Positions 51,301-60,596 of a DNA stretch of 64,000 nucleotides are shown here, piece by piece. The stretch spans positions 7,803 through 71,802 of the forward strand of contig CAYRHJ010000031.1 in the NCBI GenBank assembly GCA_964424105.1, written 5' to 3'. Source of the stretch: CAYRHJ01 sp964424105 (lineage in GTDB: Bacteria; Planctomycetota; Phycisphaerae; UBA1845). A model generated the notes under the pieces. The model was not told the DNA's origin. It did not search any database and was given only the letters and a program-made list of their open reading frames with translations. The translations under genes were made by a program, and so were the position numbers. The stretch's first letter is position 1, and each line of letters opens with the position of its first letter.

Positions 51301-52229
51301 CGGCATCGACACGCATCCCGCTTGACCAAACGATGATCGACGCGGGTTCATTGTCGGACCCAGCCACGCTGCGGGACTACGTCGCACTCTGCAAGCCGCG
51401 CATGACCGTCATGGTCGTTCTAACCGCCGCGGTGGGGTTCTGGGTCGGGCACGGAGGCGCATGGACAACGCCCCACGTCGTGTCGCTGTGCATGACGTGT
51501 CTGGGCACAGCCTTGACCGCGATCGCCGCGGGCATCATCAATCAAGTGGCTGAGCGAAACCGCGATGCGCGAATGATGCGCACCGCCTGGCGACCGGTCG
51601 CCGCCGGCAGGATTTCACCCCAGGTTGCGCTGAGTTTGGCCGTCGTCGCCGGTGTCGCCGGGGCGATTCTGTTATTCGTTCGCGCGGGCGTCCTGCCCAC
51701 CGCCATCGCACTGGCCGCGTTGCTGGTGTACGTCGCGATCTACACACCCCTGAAACCCATCACGCCCCTGTCCGTGTGGATCGGGGCGATTCCGGGCGCC
51801 CTGCCCATCCTGATCGGCTGGTCGGCTGCGACGGGCGATCTTCGATCGACGGGATGGATGCTTTTTTGCATACTGTTCGTCTGGCAACTCCCACACTTCC
51901 AAGCCATCGCCTGGATGTATCGTGACGATTATGCCAACGCGGGGTACGCCGTCCTGCCCGTCGTCGATCCCACCGGTCGCCGGGCCGTTCGTCATTGTTT
52001 ATTACTGCTTGTCCTGCTGATTCCGGTCAGCCTGCTACCCGCGTACAGGGGCGTGTTCGGGCCAACCTACTTTTTTGGCGCGGTCCTGGCGAGTTTTGCC
52101 TTCCTGGCCTTCGGAGTCGAACTCGCCCGAAGCCGCACTCGGCAAAGCGCCCAACGGCTTATGATGGCTTCGCTTGCCTATTTGTCCCTGTTGTTGTTAC
52201 TGATGGTCATCGACGTGACCGCGAAGTGA
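51297..52229 (+). CDS. ctaB: Protoheme IX farnesyltransferase (heme O synthase)
   Basis: Transfers farnesyl to heme B to make heme O. LCKPRMTVMVVLTAAVGFW is the usual start, NQVAERNRDARMMRTAWRP the prenyl-diphosphate binding motif, YTPLKPITPLSVWIGAIPGALP the middle signature, and WQLPHFQAIAWMYRDDYANA the second. About nine membrane helices. A GTG start at 51297, overlapping the ctaA stop, is supported by GGAGG nine bases upstream. It ends 40 bases before the convergent cox gene cluster. Confidence 0.94.
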   Translation: MTASTRIPLDQTMIDAGSLSDPATLRDYVALCKPRMTVMVVLTAAVGFWVGHGGAWTTPHVVSLCMTCLGTALTAIAAGIINQVAERNRDARMMRTAWRPVAAGRISPQVALSLAVVAGVAGAILLFVRAGVLPTAIALAALLVYVAIYTPLKPITPLSVWIGAIPGALPILIGWSAATGDLRSTGWMLFCILFVWQLPHFQAIAWMYRDDYANAGYAVLPVVDPTGRRAVRHCLLLLVLLIPVSLLPAYRGVFGPTYFFGAVLASFAFLAFGVELARSRTRQSAQRLMMASLAYLSLLLLLMVIDVTAK

Positions 52230-52268
52230 TGCCCGTGGGGCGATCGTACCAAACGTAGCAGTGATGTC

Positions 52269-52562
52269 TCAATCATCCGGCGAATGAAAGACGGCGAAGT
52301 TCCCCGGACCGTAAATCTGCGCCGCCCGTTGGCGAGCCTTCAAGCCCCAGGCGACCGCGATGCCGACCATGGTTAAGAGCAGGGAATAAACAACACCCAC
52401 CATGACCCAAACGCCCGCTTTCGCGCCCTTGACCATGTCCGAATCAGGATCACCGAAACAAACCGCACATGCCTGCGCGAGATTTGAACCTGCCAGAACG
52501 ATTCCCCAGGCCCACGTGAGCTGAAACGCCCGCAAAATCGATGATCGGCTCGTGAATTTCAT
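52269..52562 (-). CDS. Small CAVCFG membrane protein of the oxidase cluster
   Basis: A 97-residue protein with a signal or membrane segment ending at QACAVCFGDPDSDMVKG and a second helix (VWVMVGVVYSLLLTMVGI). Proteins with this CAVCFG motif are often encoded next to cytochrome c oxidase genes in bacteria; the paired Cys could bind copper or aid assembly, but the function is not established. ATG 52562 is used instead of the upstream 52607. Last gene of the minus-strand oxidase cluster. Confidence 0.78.
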   Translation of the reverse strand: MKFTSRSSILRAFQLTWAWGIVLAGSNLAQACAVCFGDPDSDMVKGAKAGVWVMVGVVYSLLLTMVGIAVAWGLKARQRAAQIYGPGNFAVFHSPDD

Positions 52563-52623
52563 GATACGCTTGGATTGTAAAGATGATGCCGCGAAAAGTC
52601 CGAGCAAATATCGCCGAACGGCC

Positions 52624-52932
52624 CTACATGCCCACGCCCACGCCGCTTTCCACGTCCATGGTCGGCAGGAGCATCAAAACGAAGAAGAAGAAAACGGTCA
52701 AAATCAACACTGAATAAATCAGCTTTTTTTCCGAGATCAGATGCATGAAGAAACAGGCCACCAGGGAACCCTTGACGACGGCGATAACCATCGCCACGAA
52801 GACGGCCATACCAATCGAAAGGTGCAGCCAAGAGACCGCGACCGTGACCAGCGTCAGCACCAGCAGGGCCACGAAGACGGCGATGTAAATCCGTACGTGC
52901 TTGGCGATTTCCTCGGCGGTGTGTTCGCCCAT
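52624..52932 (-). CDS. ctaF: Cytochrome c oxidase subunit IV (caa3/prokaryotic type)
   Basis: A 102-residue membrane protein with three helices. HVRIYIAVFVALLVLTLVT, IAVVKGSLVACFFMHLISEK and VFFFFVLMLLPT match prokaryotic subunit IV. It lies nine bases after the subunit III gene. The family supports oxidase stability rather than catalysis. Confidence 0.88.
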   Translation of the reverse strand: MGEHTAEEIAKHVRIYIAVFVALLVLTLVTVAVSWLHLSIGMAVFVAMVIAVVKGSLVACFFMHLISEKKLIYSVLILTVFFFFVLMLLPTMDVESGVGVGM

Positions 52933-52941
52933 CGATCACTC

Positions 52942-53697
52942 CTATAGCAAATAAAGCGACGGAAACAGGAAAATCCAGACAAGGTCCACAAAGTGCCAAT
53001 ACAGGCCGGCGCATTCAATCCGACCGCCGAATCGAACCCGGTCCGTATGAAACATCGCCGAACCGGGAAAAAGCAGGTACAGATTGACGATAATCCCCCC
53101 GATGACGTGCAATCCGTGCAGGCCTGTCATCGTGAAGTAGATCCCGAAAAAGTTGCTGTGCGCCGGTCCCATCGATGAGATTCGGCCGATTTGGGACCGG
53201 GCGATCCGCTGCTCGGGCGGATGATCATGCGATCCCTTCGCCGGATCGGGCTCCAGGACCACGTAATCTTTCGAATCGTCATTTTCGGAAAGGTGGCCCG
53301 TCACAGATGTACCGTCGGTCATGAAGACTTCGTAATGGCTGAACTTCGGCGCGTATTCAAACGCCTTGATCACCAGGAACCCGAACGCCGCCAGCACAGT
53401 CAGACCCAGATACAGGCGAAACTTGGCGAATTGATTCAATTGGACGGACGCCCAAGCCATCACCATCGTCACACTGGAAGCAATAAGAACTGCGGTGTTC
53501 AAAGTCGCCAGCGGAACGTTCAGAATATCCGCGCCGCGGGGCCAAGACACCGCGCCGACGCGAAGCAATATGTAGGAACTGAATAGCGCGCCGAACAACA
53601 TGACCTCGGAGGCGAGGAACAGCCAGATTCCTAACTTCGCATTGGTCACGCCCGTGATCGGATGGGGTTCGCTGATGTACTTGATTTCGGCGGACAA
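52942..53697 (-). CDS. ctaE: Cytochrome c oxidase subunit III
   Basis: A 251-residue protein with about five to six helices. KLGIWLFLASEVMLFGALF is the typical first-helix pattern, and FFGIYFTMTGLHGLHVIGG the later conserved one; HFVDLVWIFLFPSLYLL closes it. A hydrophilic insertion of about 60 residues (about 125-185, rich in Asp, Ser and His) lies between helices and is longer than in usual subunits. It follows subunit I by 12 bases. Confidence 0.92.
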   Translation of the reverse strand: MSAEIKYISEPHPITGVTNAKLGIWLFLASEVMLFGALFSSYILLRVGAVSWPRGADILNVPLATLNTAVLIASSVTMVMAWASVQLNQFAKFRLYLGLTVLAAFGFLVIKAFEYAPKFSHYEVFMTDGTSVTGHLSENDDSKDYVVLEPDPAKGSHDHPPEQRIARSQIGRISSMGPAHSNFFGIYFTMTGLHGLHVIGGIIVNLYLLFPGSAMFHTDRVRFGGRIECAGLYWHFVDLVWIFLFPSLYLL

Positions 53698-53709
53698 GCT
53701 GCGTATCTC

Positions 53710-55440
53710 CTATGCCTTGGCAAACTGGGGCGAATAGTCCTGTTTCGCGCCGGGGACGCTGTATTCGTAGGGACCGCGATACACCACCGGCTCGACCGCG
53801 AAATTCCCGTGCGGAGGCGGCGAAGGGGCGGACCATTCCAGCGTCGTTGATTCCCAGGGGTTTTCCGACACCCGCTTACCGGCCCTGAGGCTGACGAAAA
53901 AGTTGATGATGAACGGAATCTGGGCGATACCCAGCATCCACGCGCTCCACGAAGACATCACCACCAATCCCTGCACCGGTTCGTTATGAAAGAAGCCGGT
54001 CTGGTCATACAGCCGCCGAGACACACCGGCCATTCCAACGAAGAACATGGGCATGAATACCGCATTCAAGAAGATGAACGTTCCCCAAAAGTGCAACTTC
54101 CCCAGCAGGGAGTTCATGCTCCGACCGGTGACTTTCGGATACCAATAGTAGATTCCCGCGAACAGGCCCATCAGCGTGCCCGGCGCCACCACGTAATGAA
54201 AGTGACCGATCACGTAATACGTATCGTGCAGATGAATGTCAGACGCGGTCAGCCCCAACGGCAACCCCGTCAACCCGCCGATGGCAAACATGGGCAGGAA
54301 CGCCAAGGCAAACAGCATGGGCGTATTGAAGCGAATCGACGCGCCGTACAAACTGATGATCAACGCCGTCAGAATCACAATCGACGGCACGGAGATGATC
54401 ATCGTCGTCGTTTGGAAGAACGTGCTCATGGTCGTGCCCATGCCGGTCATGAACATATGATGGGCCCACACGATGAACGACATGAAACCCAGGAAAATCA
54501 CCGAATACACCAGCGAGTGATATCCCCACAGCGGCTTGCGGGTGTTGTTGGCGATGATCTCCGCAACGATCCCCAACGCCGGCAAAATCAATACATACAC
54601 TTCCGGATGGGCCAGAAACCAGAACAGATGTTGCCACAACAGCGGATTCCCCCCGCCCGCGACGTCCACCACCTTGTTGCCGATGACCAAGCCGCTGGGC
54701 ATGAAAAAACTCGTGCCCGCCACCCGATCCATCAACTGCAACACGCCAGCCGCCTCCAGCGGTGGAAACGCGAGTAAAAGCAAAAAAGCCGTGACGAACT
54801 GCGCCCAAACGAAAAACGGCAGCCGGAAAAACGACAGCCCCGGCGCCCGAAGTTGTATGATCGTCACGATGAAATTCACCGATCCCAGCAACGACGACGT
54901 AATTAAAAAAACCATGCCCACCAGCCACAACGTCTGCCCGTGGAACTCGACCTGCGTGTTGGCCAGCGGCGGATATGACGTCCAGCCATACTGCGCCGAG
55001 CCGCCCTTGACAAAAAAACTGGACACCATGACGACCCCGCCGACGAAATACACCCAATAGCTGGCCATATTCAATCGCGGAAACGCCATGTCCGGCGCCC
55101 CGATTTGCAGCGGCATGACGTAGTTCCCGAACCCGCCCACCGCCAACGGCACCACCCCCAGAAAAACCATGATCGTGCCGTGCATCGCCCCCAACTGGTT
55201 GTAAAACTCCGGCAGCATGATACGCGAAGTAAAATTGCTCTCGCCGAAAATACTGACGATCCACTGCGGAAATTCCTGCAACGGATACGCCAACTGATAG
55301 CGCATCAGCATCATCAGTATGAATCCGAACATCAAAAAGAGAAGCGCGGAAATCGTATACTGGATGCCGATCACCTTGTGATCGACCGAAAAAATGTACT
55401 TTCGCCAAATCCCAGGCTCGTGATGATGTGCGCCGGTCAT
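53710..55440 (-). CDS. ctaD: Cytochrome c oxidase subunit I
   Basis: The catalytic heme-copper subunit, 576 residues with 12 expected helices. HPEVYVLILPALGIVAE contains the CuB His, the Glu of A1-type proton paths and the His-Tyr crosslink Tyr. WAHHMF gives the other CuB His pair, GHFHYVV the heme ligands, and NYVMPLQIGAPDMAFPRLN the D-channel entry. I therefore place it in the A1 family. The ATG overlaps the stop of subunit II in ATGA. Confidence 0.96.
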   Translation of the reverse strand: MTGAHHHEPGIWRKYIFSVDHKVIGIQYTISALLFLMFGFILMMLMRYQLAYPLQEFPQWIVSIFGESNFTSRIMLPEFYNQLGAMHGTIMVFLGVVPLAVGGFGNYVMPLQIGAPDMAFPRLNMASYWVYFVGGVVMVSSFFVKGGSAQYGWTSYPPLANTQVEFHGQTLWLVGMVFLITSSLLGSVNFIVTIIQLRAPGLSFFRLPFFVWAQFVTAFLLLLAFPPLEAAGVLQLMDRVAGTSFFMPSGLVIGNKVVDVAGGGNPLLWQHLFWFLAHPEVYVLILPALGIVAEIIANNTRKPLWGYHSLVYSVIFLGFMSFIVWAHHMFMTGMGTTMSTFFQTTTMIISVPSIVILTALIISLYGASIRFNTPMLFALAFLPMFAIGGLTGLPLGLTASDIHLHDTYYVIGHFHYVVAPGTLMGLFAGIYYWYPKVTGRSMNSLLGKLHFWGTFIFLNAVFMPMFFVGMAGVSRRLYDQTGFFHNEPVQGLVVMSSWSAWMLGIAQIPFIINFFVSLRAGKRVSENPWESTTLEWSAPSPPPHGNFAVEPVVYRGPYEYSVPGAKQDYSPQFAKA

Positions 55441-56225
55441 GCTTCGTCTTCCTCGTCTTCTTCCTCTTCCTCCTCCTCCTCACCGCCCGACATACTATCG
55501 ATCCACTCCGCGAATTGCTCGTCGGAGACAATCTCCAAAGCCGCCTTCATCGTGTAATGATTATTGCCGCAAAGCTGCGCACAAACGATCTGGAAACTGC
55601 CCGTCCGCGTGGCCTCGAACCACACCCGGACGTTCATGCCCGGAATCACGTCCTGCTTCACACGCAGCACGGGAATGCCAAGACTATGAATCACATCCTT
55701 GGAAGTAAGATGCGTGATCACCGGGCGGTTCACCGGCAGGTAACAAAAATTATTGGTGACCACGTCGTCCGCAGCCGCCGAATCACTCCGGTCCAGTCCG
55801 ATCAAATTGTCCGCCGCCATCAACTCCGGCGCGGTCCGTCCGAACACCCCGTCAGCACCCGAATAATGAAAATTCCAGGCGAACTGCTCCCCGATGACTC
55901 GCAAAACCAACGGGTTCTTGTCCGCCGACGGCGGCTCCGTCTTGTAGCTCGCCCAGACCGGCATGGACAGACCGAACAACAAAAACACCTCGAAAATGGC
56001 TACGAAGACCTCCGCCCACTTCGACGCCTTCGCCTTAGGAAGCGCGTAATTCGCCACGTGCCCAGCCCGCTGTCGAAATCGAATCAGGCAATAGACAAGA
56101 AAGATTCCCCACCCCACGAAAAGCGCCGCCATAAACCAGTGCAGCACGTTGATGAGTTGATCGATGCCCGCGCCGTGCGTTGAAATATCAACCGGCAGCC
56201 ACTTGCCATAATCGTTTTCCGGCAT
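55437..56225 (-). CDS. ctaC: Cytochrome c oxidase subunit II with acidic C-terminal tail
   Basis: A 262-residue protein with two N-terminal helices and a CuA domain. DVIHSLGIPVLRVKQDVIPG and CAQLCGNNHYTM supply the His, Cys, Cys, His and Met ligands. EQFAWNFHYSG is the usual aromatic patch. The last 14 residues are 11 Glu and 2 Asp plus Ala. No cytochrome c domain is fused, so a separate donor is needed; the octaheme protein or the cupredoxin could serve. First gene of the minus-strand cluster. Confidence 0.94.
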   Translation of the reverse strand: MPENDYGKWLPVDISTHGAGIDQLINVLHWFMAALFVGWGIFLVYCLIRFRQRAGHVANYALPKAKASKWAEVFVAIFEVFLLFGLSMPVWASYKTEPPSADKNPLVLRVIGEQFAWNFHYSGADGVFGRTAPELMAADNLIGLDRSDSAAADDVVTNNFCYLPVNRPVITHLTSKDVIHSLGIPVLRVKQDVIPGMNVRVWFEATRTGSFQIVCAQLCGNNHYTMKAALEIVSDEQFAEWIDSMSGGEEEEEEEEDEEDEA

Positions 56226-56660
56226 TGCTAGGAATTCTCCGCCATCCTTCGCTGGGATCCCTACCGCACCGTGCGGTCCTGCTCAGTCACCCGCGACGCC
56301 GCCATCAAGCGTCGCCCTGCGTGAATCAGCCATCCGAATGATCGGCAGATTTGAAATCCGCCGCGCCAATGACCCGTATCATAGCCAAGTCGACGTGCCT
56401 TGCAACGCCCGATTTCGTGATCATCCCGGCAAGTCGCAACACGACCATCCCCATGCCGCGAACCAGTCAAATCCGCCGCTGCGTCCGCGACGGCAAGACT
56501 CCCACCGAACGGCTGACCGTACCCCACGCCGACCGTCAATTGGATTCATTCGAAAATCAAATTCAAAATTGAATAATCGCTGGCGGGTGGCTATCGGGAC
56601 TGCCGATAGGACGCTTACGTGGTGCAAGCACGGATTAGCACCGTCGCGAGCGAACCGCCC

Positions 56661-56987
56661 ATGGCCGACATCCCTCCACCCGTCGCGGCATCGAGTCTTC
56701 AAGCCGGATATCACCAAGCCGACGTGTCCAAGGCTCGCGATGCGAGCCGCGCTGAACAGACACAGGCCGGTCGAAAAACGGCCATGGCCATCGATGATGC
56801 CGGGGCCATCATTGAAACCGGTGACAACGACACGCAGGTCTTCGAAGATGCCCAAGGGACCGGCGGGCAGGGTCGAGAGGACCAGGAGCAAGAAGATAAC
56901 CACCAACATCCCCAGGACGATCAAGCCACCACCCAAGGCATCCACAAGAGCGACGACGGCCAACTGCACGTTGACCTTCAAGCCTGA
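56661..56987 (+). CDS. Small acidic hypothetical protein
   Basis: A 108-residue protein beginning MADIPPPVAASSLQAGYHQA, with a central GDNDTQVFEDAQGTGGQGR and ending DDGQLHVDLQA. It resembles, from memory, short acidic proteins of planctomycetes with the same ending style; I cannot name a family. Hydrophilic, Gln/Asp-rich, no signal peptide. A hairpin CTATCGG/CCGATAG lies just upstream at 56591-56609. The minus strand also carries an open frame here, so the assignment is moderate. Confidence 0.5.
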   Translation: MADIPPPVAASSLQAGYHQADVSKARDASRAEQTQAGRKTAMAIDDAGAIIETGDNDTQVFEDAQGTGGQGREDQEQEDNHQHPQDDQATTQGIHKSDDGQLHVDLQA

Positions 56988-57050
56988 CCGAACCCGAACA
57001 CATGATGCAATTAACGCGCTCCAACAATACCGACGAACGACCGCCTCTTT

Positions 57051-57363
57051 ACGAGCCGCGAGCGCAAAGCGAGCGGGCCCCGCATTCCGTCATTCCGGCG
57101 CAAGCCGGAATCCAGTATCGGTGGGACGGGTGGCCCACCTCCTTTGGAGGTGGGGGAGCCGATGAATTGAGCGCCAGTTCGTTGGGCCGGTTTCACCCCG
57201 CCTCTTAACAGAGCCGCGACCGTCAGGGAGCGGTCTTCCGTTACTATTCCGACCCCCGACCGCCTCTTTACGAGCCGCGACCGTCAGGGAGCGGGAATTT
57301 GCCTCCTGCTACAGAGCGCAGCAAATAGTGAACATCGTCACCCCGGCGAACGCCGGGGTCCAG
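57051..57363. repeat. Repeat cluster with all three dispersed families
   Basis: Family 2 at 57051-57077, 57211-57239 and 57271-57294; family 1 at 57088-57115 and 57336-57363; family 3 at 57128-57161 (CCCACCTCCTTTGGAGGTGG). The order and orientation partly mirror the cluster at 29083-29245. No gene lies between 56988 and 57457. Confidence 0.85.
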
Positions 57364-57457
57364 GCAAGTTCGTTGCAACTCCACGCCTTCGCAGAAACGA
57401 CAACCTCGTGCAATCGACCTTCCAAAGATCAAAAAGCTAGTCAGCAACCGCCGCACG

Positions 57458-58138
57458 TCACGGTATGAATTTGTATCCGATCGTGTGAACGGTCACGATG
57501 TGTTGCGGATTCTTGGCGTCGTCCTCGATCTTGCGTCGCAACGAAACAATATGATTATCAACCGTACGGTTCGTGGGAAAAGCCTCCAAGCCCCAGATTT
57601 TGTCCAGCAATTCGTTTCGCGGCACGGGCTCCTCCGATCGGTCGATCAGCATCTTGAGCATCTCCACCTCGAAATATCCGAGATTGAAAGTCTCCCCGCC
57701 GCGCTCCACTTTTCCCTTGATCAAATCCAATTGGGCGTTGCCCACTTTCAAGATCCGTGCTTGCGTCGGCGTCGCGCCGGCATGACGCAAAGCCACCTTG
57801 ATTCGGGCCAGCAACTCGCGAACGCCGAAAGGCTTCGTGATATAGTCGTCCGCTCCCAGCTCCAGCCCGCGAACCACGTCCACTTCCTGCGCCCGGGCCG
57901 TCAACATCAGTATCGGAACCGTGAACCCGCCCTCCCGGACCCGCTTGCAGACCTCGAACCCGTCGAGTTTGGGCATCATGATGTCCAACAGGATCAGATC
58001 AGGCCTTTGCGTAAGCGCGATCTTCAATGCCTGTTCCCCGTCCGATGCCTCCAAAACCTCATATCCCTCGAATTGCAGGTTCTCGCGAAGCCCCATGGCC
58101 ATATCAGGCTCGTCTTCGACCACCAGAATCCTCGCCAT
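57458..58138 (-). CDS. OmpR/PhoB-type response regulator
   Basis: A 226-residue two-domain regulator. The receiver has LVVEDEPDMA, phosphoacceptor Asp about 52 in LLDIMMPKLDG, MLTARA and the Lys in DYITKPFG. The C-terminal winged helix has NLGYFEVEMLKMLIDRSEEP, VDNHIVSLRRKIEDD and VHTIGYKFIP. It binds DNA upon phosphorylation by the kinase encoded 38 bases upstream. Targets are not evident. Confidence 0.95.
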   Translation of the reverse strand: MARILVVEDEPDMAMGLRENLQFEGYEVLEASDGEQALKIALTQRPDLILLDIMMPKLDGFEVCKRVREGGFTVPILMLTARAQEVDVVRGLELGADDYITKPFGVRELLARIKVALRHAGATPTQARILKVGNAQLDLIKGKVERGGETFNLGYFEVEMLKMLIDRSEEPVPRNELLDKIWGLEAFPTNRTVDNHIVSLRRKIEDDAKNPQHIVTVHTIGYKFIP

Positions 58139-58176
58139 GGAAGTGTCCTTTCGATTAGGCCCGGGCTCGGGCGAAA

Positions 58177-59730
58177 CTATTCCCGCGGTTCCGTCGCCGC
58201 CGCCGACTCCGGTAAGAATATGCGAAAAGTGGTCCCCTTGACCAGTCTTGTTTCCACGTCAATGCTGCCGCCGTGTGCCTCGACGATGTTCTTGACCAGG
58301 TTCAACCCCAATCCGGTCCCGCGCTTGCTTCGAACACGCTCATCATCGGCTCGAAAAAAACCGTCGAACAGGTGGCTGCGATCCGCCGGCCGGATGCCGA
58401 TCCCGCGATCGGTGACCGAAATCATGACGCCATGTTTGCCGCGTCGCGTGTCCTCCGCGAGTTCGATGCGCAGTGACTTCTCCTCGGCACTGTACTTGAT
58501 CGCGTTGCTGATCAGATTGAGCACCGCCTGACCGATCGCATCCCGATCCGCCTGAATCGCCGGCAGGGACCGGGGAATCACCACTACATGCTCGAAACCC
58601 TGCTGCTCGAGGTCCGCACGATAGGCTTCATAGGTTGATCGAACGACCTCGCCCACGTCCACGTTCTGCATGGTGAATTGCTTTTTCCCCGCGTCGATGC
58701 GAGAAAAATCCAGGATGTTCTCGATCATGTTCGTCAGACGCGAGCACTCCCGATGGATGATTCTATAATATTCCTGGCGCTTCTCCTCCGTCGTGACCCG
58801 TCCGTCGCCCAACATCTCGCTGAACATGCGAATCAGCGACAACGGGGTCTTCAACTCGTGCGACACGTCCGCTACAAAATTGCTCTTGATCCGGGAAAGC
58901 GTCACCTCCCGCTGCACCAGCACAATGAACTTGCGGATCATCAAGGTCAATCCCACCACAAAAAGGGTCGTAACGGCCGTGTAGGCCGCGATCCGCATCC
59001 ACACGCCGCGACGCTGGGCCGCTAGAAATGTCGTTGAGGGCACCACGGCCAACGGATCCAACGCGGGCGAGATGGACACCAGCCACGGGTCATCGGATCG
59101 CGACGTCCGATCAACCACCGCCATCCGTCCGTTACGCCAAAAGTGGTCATTCAGGAATTCCGATTGCAGAATTGAATCGTCCAATCGAATGGCGACGGCC
59201 AACAGGCGATTCAGCGCGTCGAGGTAAAGCTGACAGGCCAGCACCACCGATTGGCCATCCACTCGCTCAGCCGATGATTGTATCTGATTACCGTGTTCGA
59301 CGGACATGTCGTTCAGGCAGTCCCGCAACCGCTGCGTGACGATCGCCTGAATCCGCGGATTCAGGTTGGCCGTCGTATCCGCCCCAGCCGCGGCGCCATC
59401 CCAACGCAATGACAGGCCATCCCAAACAAACACTTCGCGGATCCATGGCGCGATGGTCCGCGACGATGCCAACTCGGAAAAATCACCCGTCTGAAATCCC
59501 CGAACCGCCCAGGCCAACCCGTCCGAAACGGATTCGCGAATCCGCTGATTGGCAGACCGCCGGAGTTCAAACGCGTCGCGTTGCAACGCCTGAATCTGCA
59601 TGGACGCCTGCAAGCGCGTATGGCTGACGGCGAAGTACATGCCGAATCCGGCCAGCAAAACCGCCGTCACCACCACCGCGACACCCAGCGTCGTCCAGCG
59701 AATTCCGCGAGTCTGTTGTCGTTCCGCCAT
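58177..59730 (-). CDS. Membrane-bound sensor histidine kinase
   Basis: A 517-residue kinase with two membrane helices (about 14-35 and 246-266) around a periplasmic sensor of about 210 residues. ADVSHELKTPLSLIRMF carries the phosphoacceptor His about 291. The ATPase domain has NLISNAIKYSAEEK (N box), DRGIGIRPADRSHLF (G1/F) and GTGLGLNLVKNIVEAHGG (G2). The sensor domain matches no family I recognise. It is co-transcribed with the response regulator that follows. Confidence 0.95.
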   Translation of the reverse strand: MAERQQTRGIRWTTLGVAVVVTAVLLAGFGMYFAVSHTRLQASMQIQALQRDAFELRRSANQRIRESVSDGLAWAVRGFQTGDFSELASSRTIAPWIREVFVWDGLSLRWDGAAAGADTTANLNPRIQAIVTQRLRDCLNDMSVEHGNQIQSSAERVDGQSVVLACQLYLDALNRLLAVAIRLDDSILQSEFLNDHFWRNGRMAVVDRTSRSDDPWLVSISPALDPLAVVPSTTFLAAQRRGVWMRIAAYTAVTTLFVVGLTLMIRKFIVLVQREVTLSRIKSNFVADVSHELKTPLSLIRMFSEMLGDGRVTTEEKRQEYYRIIHRECSRLTNMIENILDFSRIDAGKKQFTMQNVDVGEVVRSTYEAYRADLEQQGFEHVVVIPRSLPAIQADRDAIGQAVLNLISNAIKYSAEEKSLRIELAEDTRRGKHGVMISVTDRGIGIRPADRSHLFDGFFRADDERVRSKRGTGLGLNLVKNIVEAHGGSIDVETRLVKGTTFRIFLPESAAATEPRE

Positions 59731-60054
59731 GGTGGCCTACTGCTCCCGACCCATCGAACATTCGCGCAGACCGGGCAGGGCCGGTTGCCCGCCGAACCGC
59801 CCGAAATAGAACTTCCGAATTCGAGATCGCTATCATATCCCAGCTACGATCGCGGGCGAATGGTCCGATCGAGCCGATCCACGAAACAAAATCGCACCGC
59901 TGCCGTGTCAAAACAGAAGAAATAACCACGCCGATTCCGGTCGTATCCCCTTCGCAGCTCCCATCGGGACGGATAGTATTCGACTGCAATAAACCGCCCG
60001 ACGGATTGGCGACGGAAATTCGCGCGGCATCGCGATTGCTAATCGGAGATTTGT

Positions 60055-60555
60055 ATGAAAGTTGCCGAACTCCTCGCCAATCAATTGGATGGCAGTCGAT
60101 TGTGGACGCTCAAACTGCTGGAAGACGTTTCCGGCGATGAATGGACCTTTCAACCGTTCGCCGGTTCGCAACACATCCTGTGGACCTGCGGTCATCTCGC
60201 CGTCGCGGAACATCTGCTGGTCCTGACCCGCTGCCTGGGCGGCCCGGCCCCTGACCCCGCGTTCGCGATACATTTCCCGATCGGGGGACCGGTTCAAAGC
60301 GCCGACAAATATTCCTTTCCGTCGCCGGAAGCGATACGCGAAGCCATGCGTGAAACCCATCAGAAAGTCGTATCGGCCATACCGAAAATGAATGAATTAG
60401 AGCTGGAAAAACCGTGTTTCGGCGCCGATGGCAAGCCTCATCCACATTATCGGACCAATGCGGAGGCGATCGCCCATTGTAGTCGCCACGAAGGTTTTCA
60501 TGCGGGCCAGATTGCGTTGCTGCGGCGACTTCTGGGCAAGCCGTTCCTGCGTTAA
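60055..60555 (+). CDS. DinB-fold protein
   Basis: A 166-residue four-helix bundle. HLAVAEH in the second helix and SRHEGFHAGQIALLRRLLG near the end supply the three His residues that bind a metal in the DinB/YfiT fold. Such proteins include thiol-dependent transferases; the substrate is unknown. GGAGA six bases upstream supports the ATG. Confidence 0.85.
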   Translation: MKVAELLANQLDGSRLWTLKLLEDVSGDEWTFQPFAGSQHILWTCGHLAVAEHLLVLTRCLGGPAPDPAFAIHFPIGGPVQSADKYSFPSPEAIREAMRETHQKVVSAIPKMNELELEKPCFGADGKPHPHYRTNAEAIAHCSRHEGFHAGQIALLRRLLGKPFLR

Positions 60556-60596
60556 CTTTATAACTGACATCATGTTACATAAATGAAACTCTGCAA

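Noticed and set aside
56421..56981. Minus-strand frame of 186 residues with a hydrophobic N-terminus
   Set aside because: Only the first 50 residues look protein-like; the rest is Arg/Gly/Cys-rich without structure. The plus-strand frame ends neatly and has a more natural composition. A short membrane protein here is not fully excluded.
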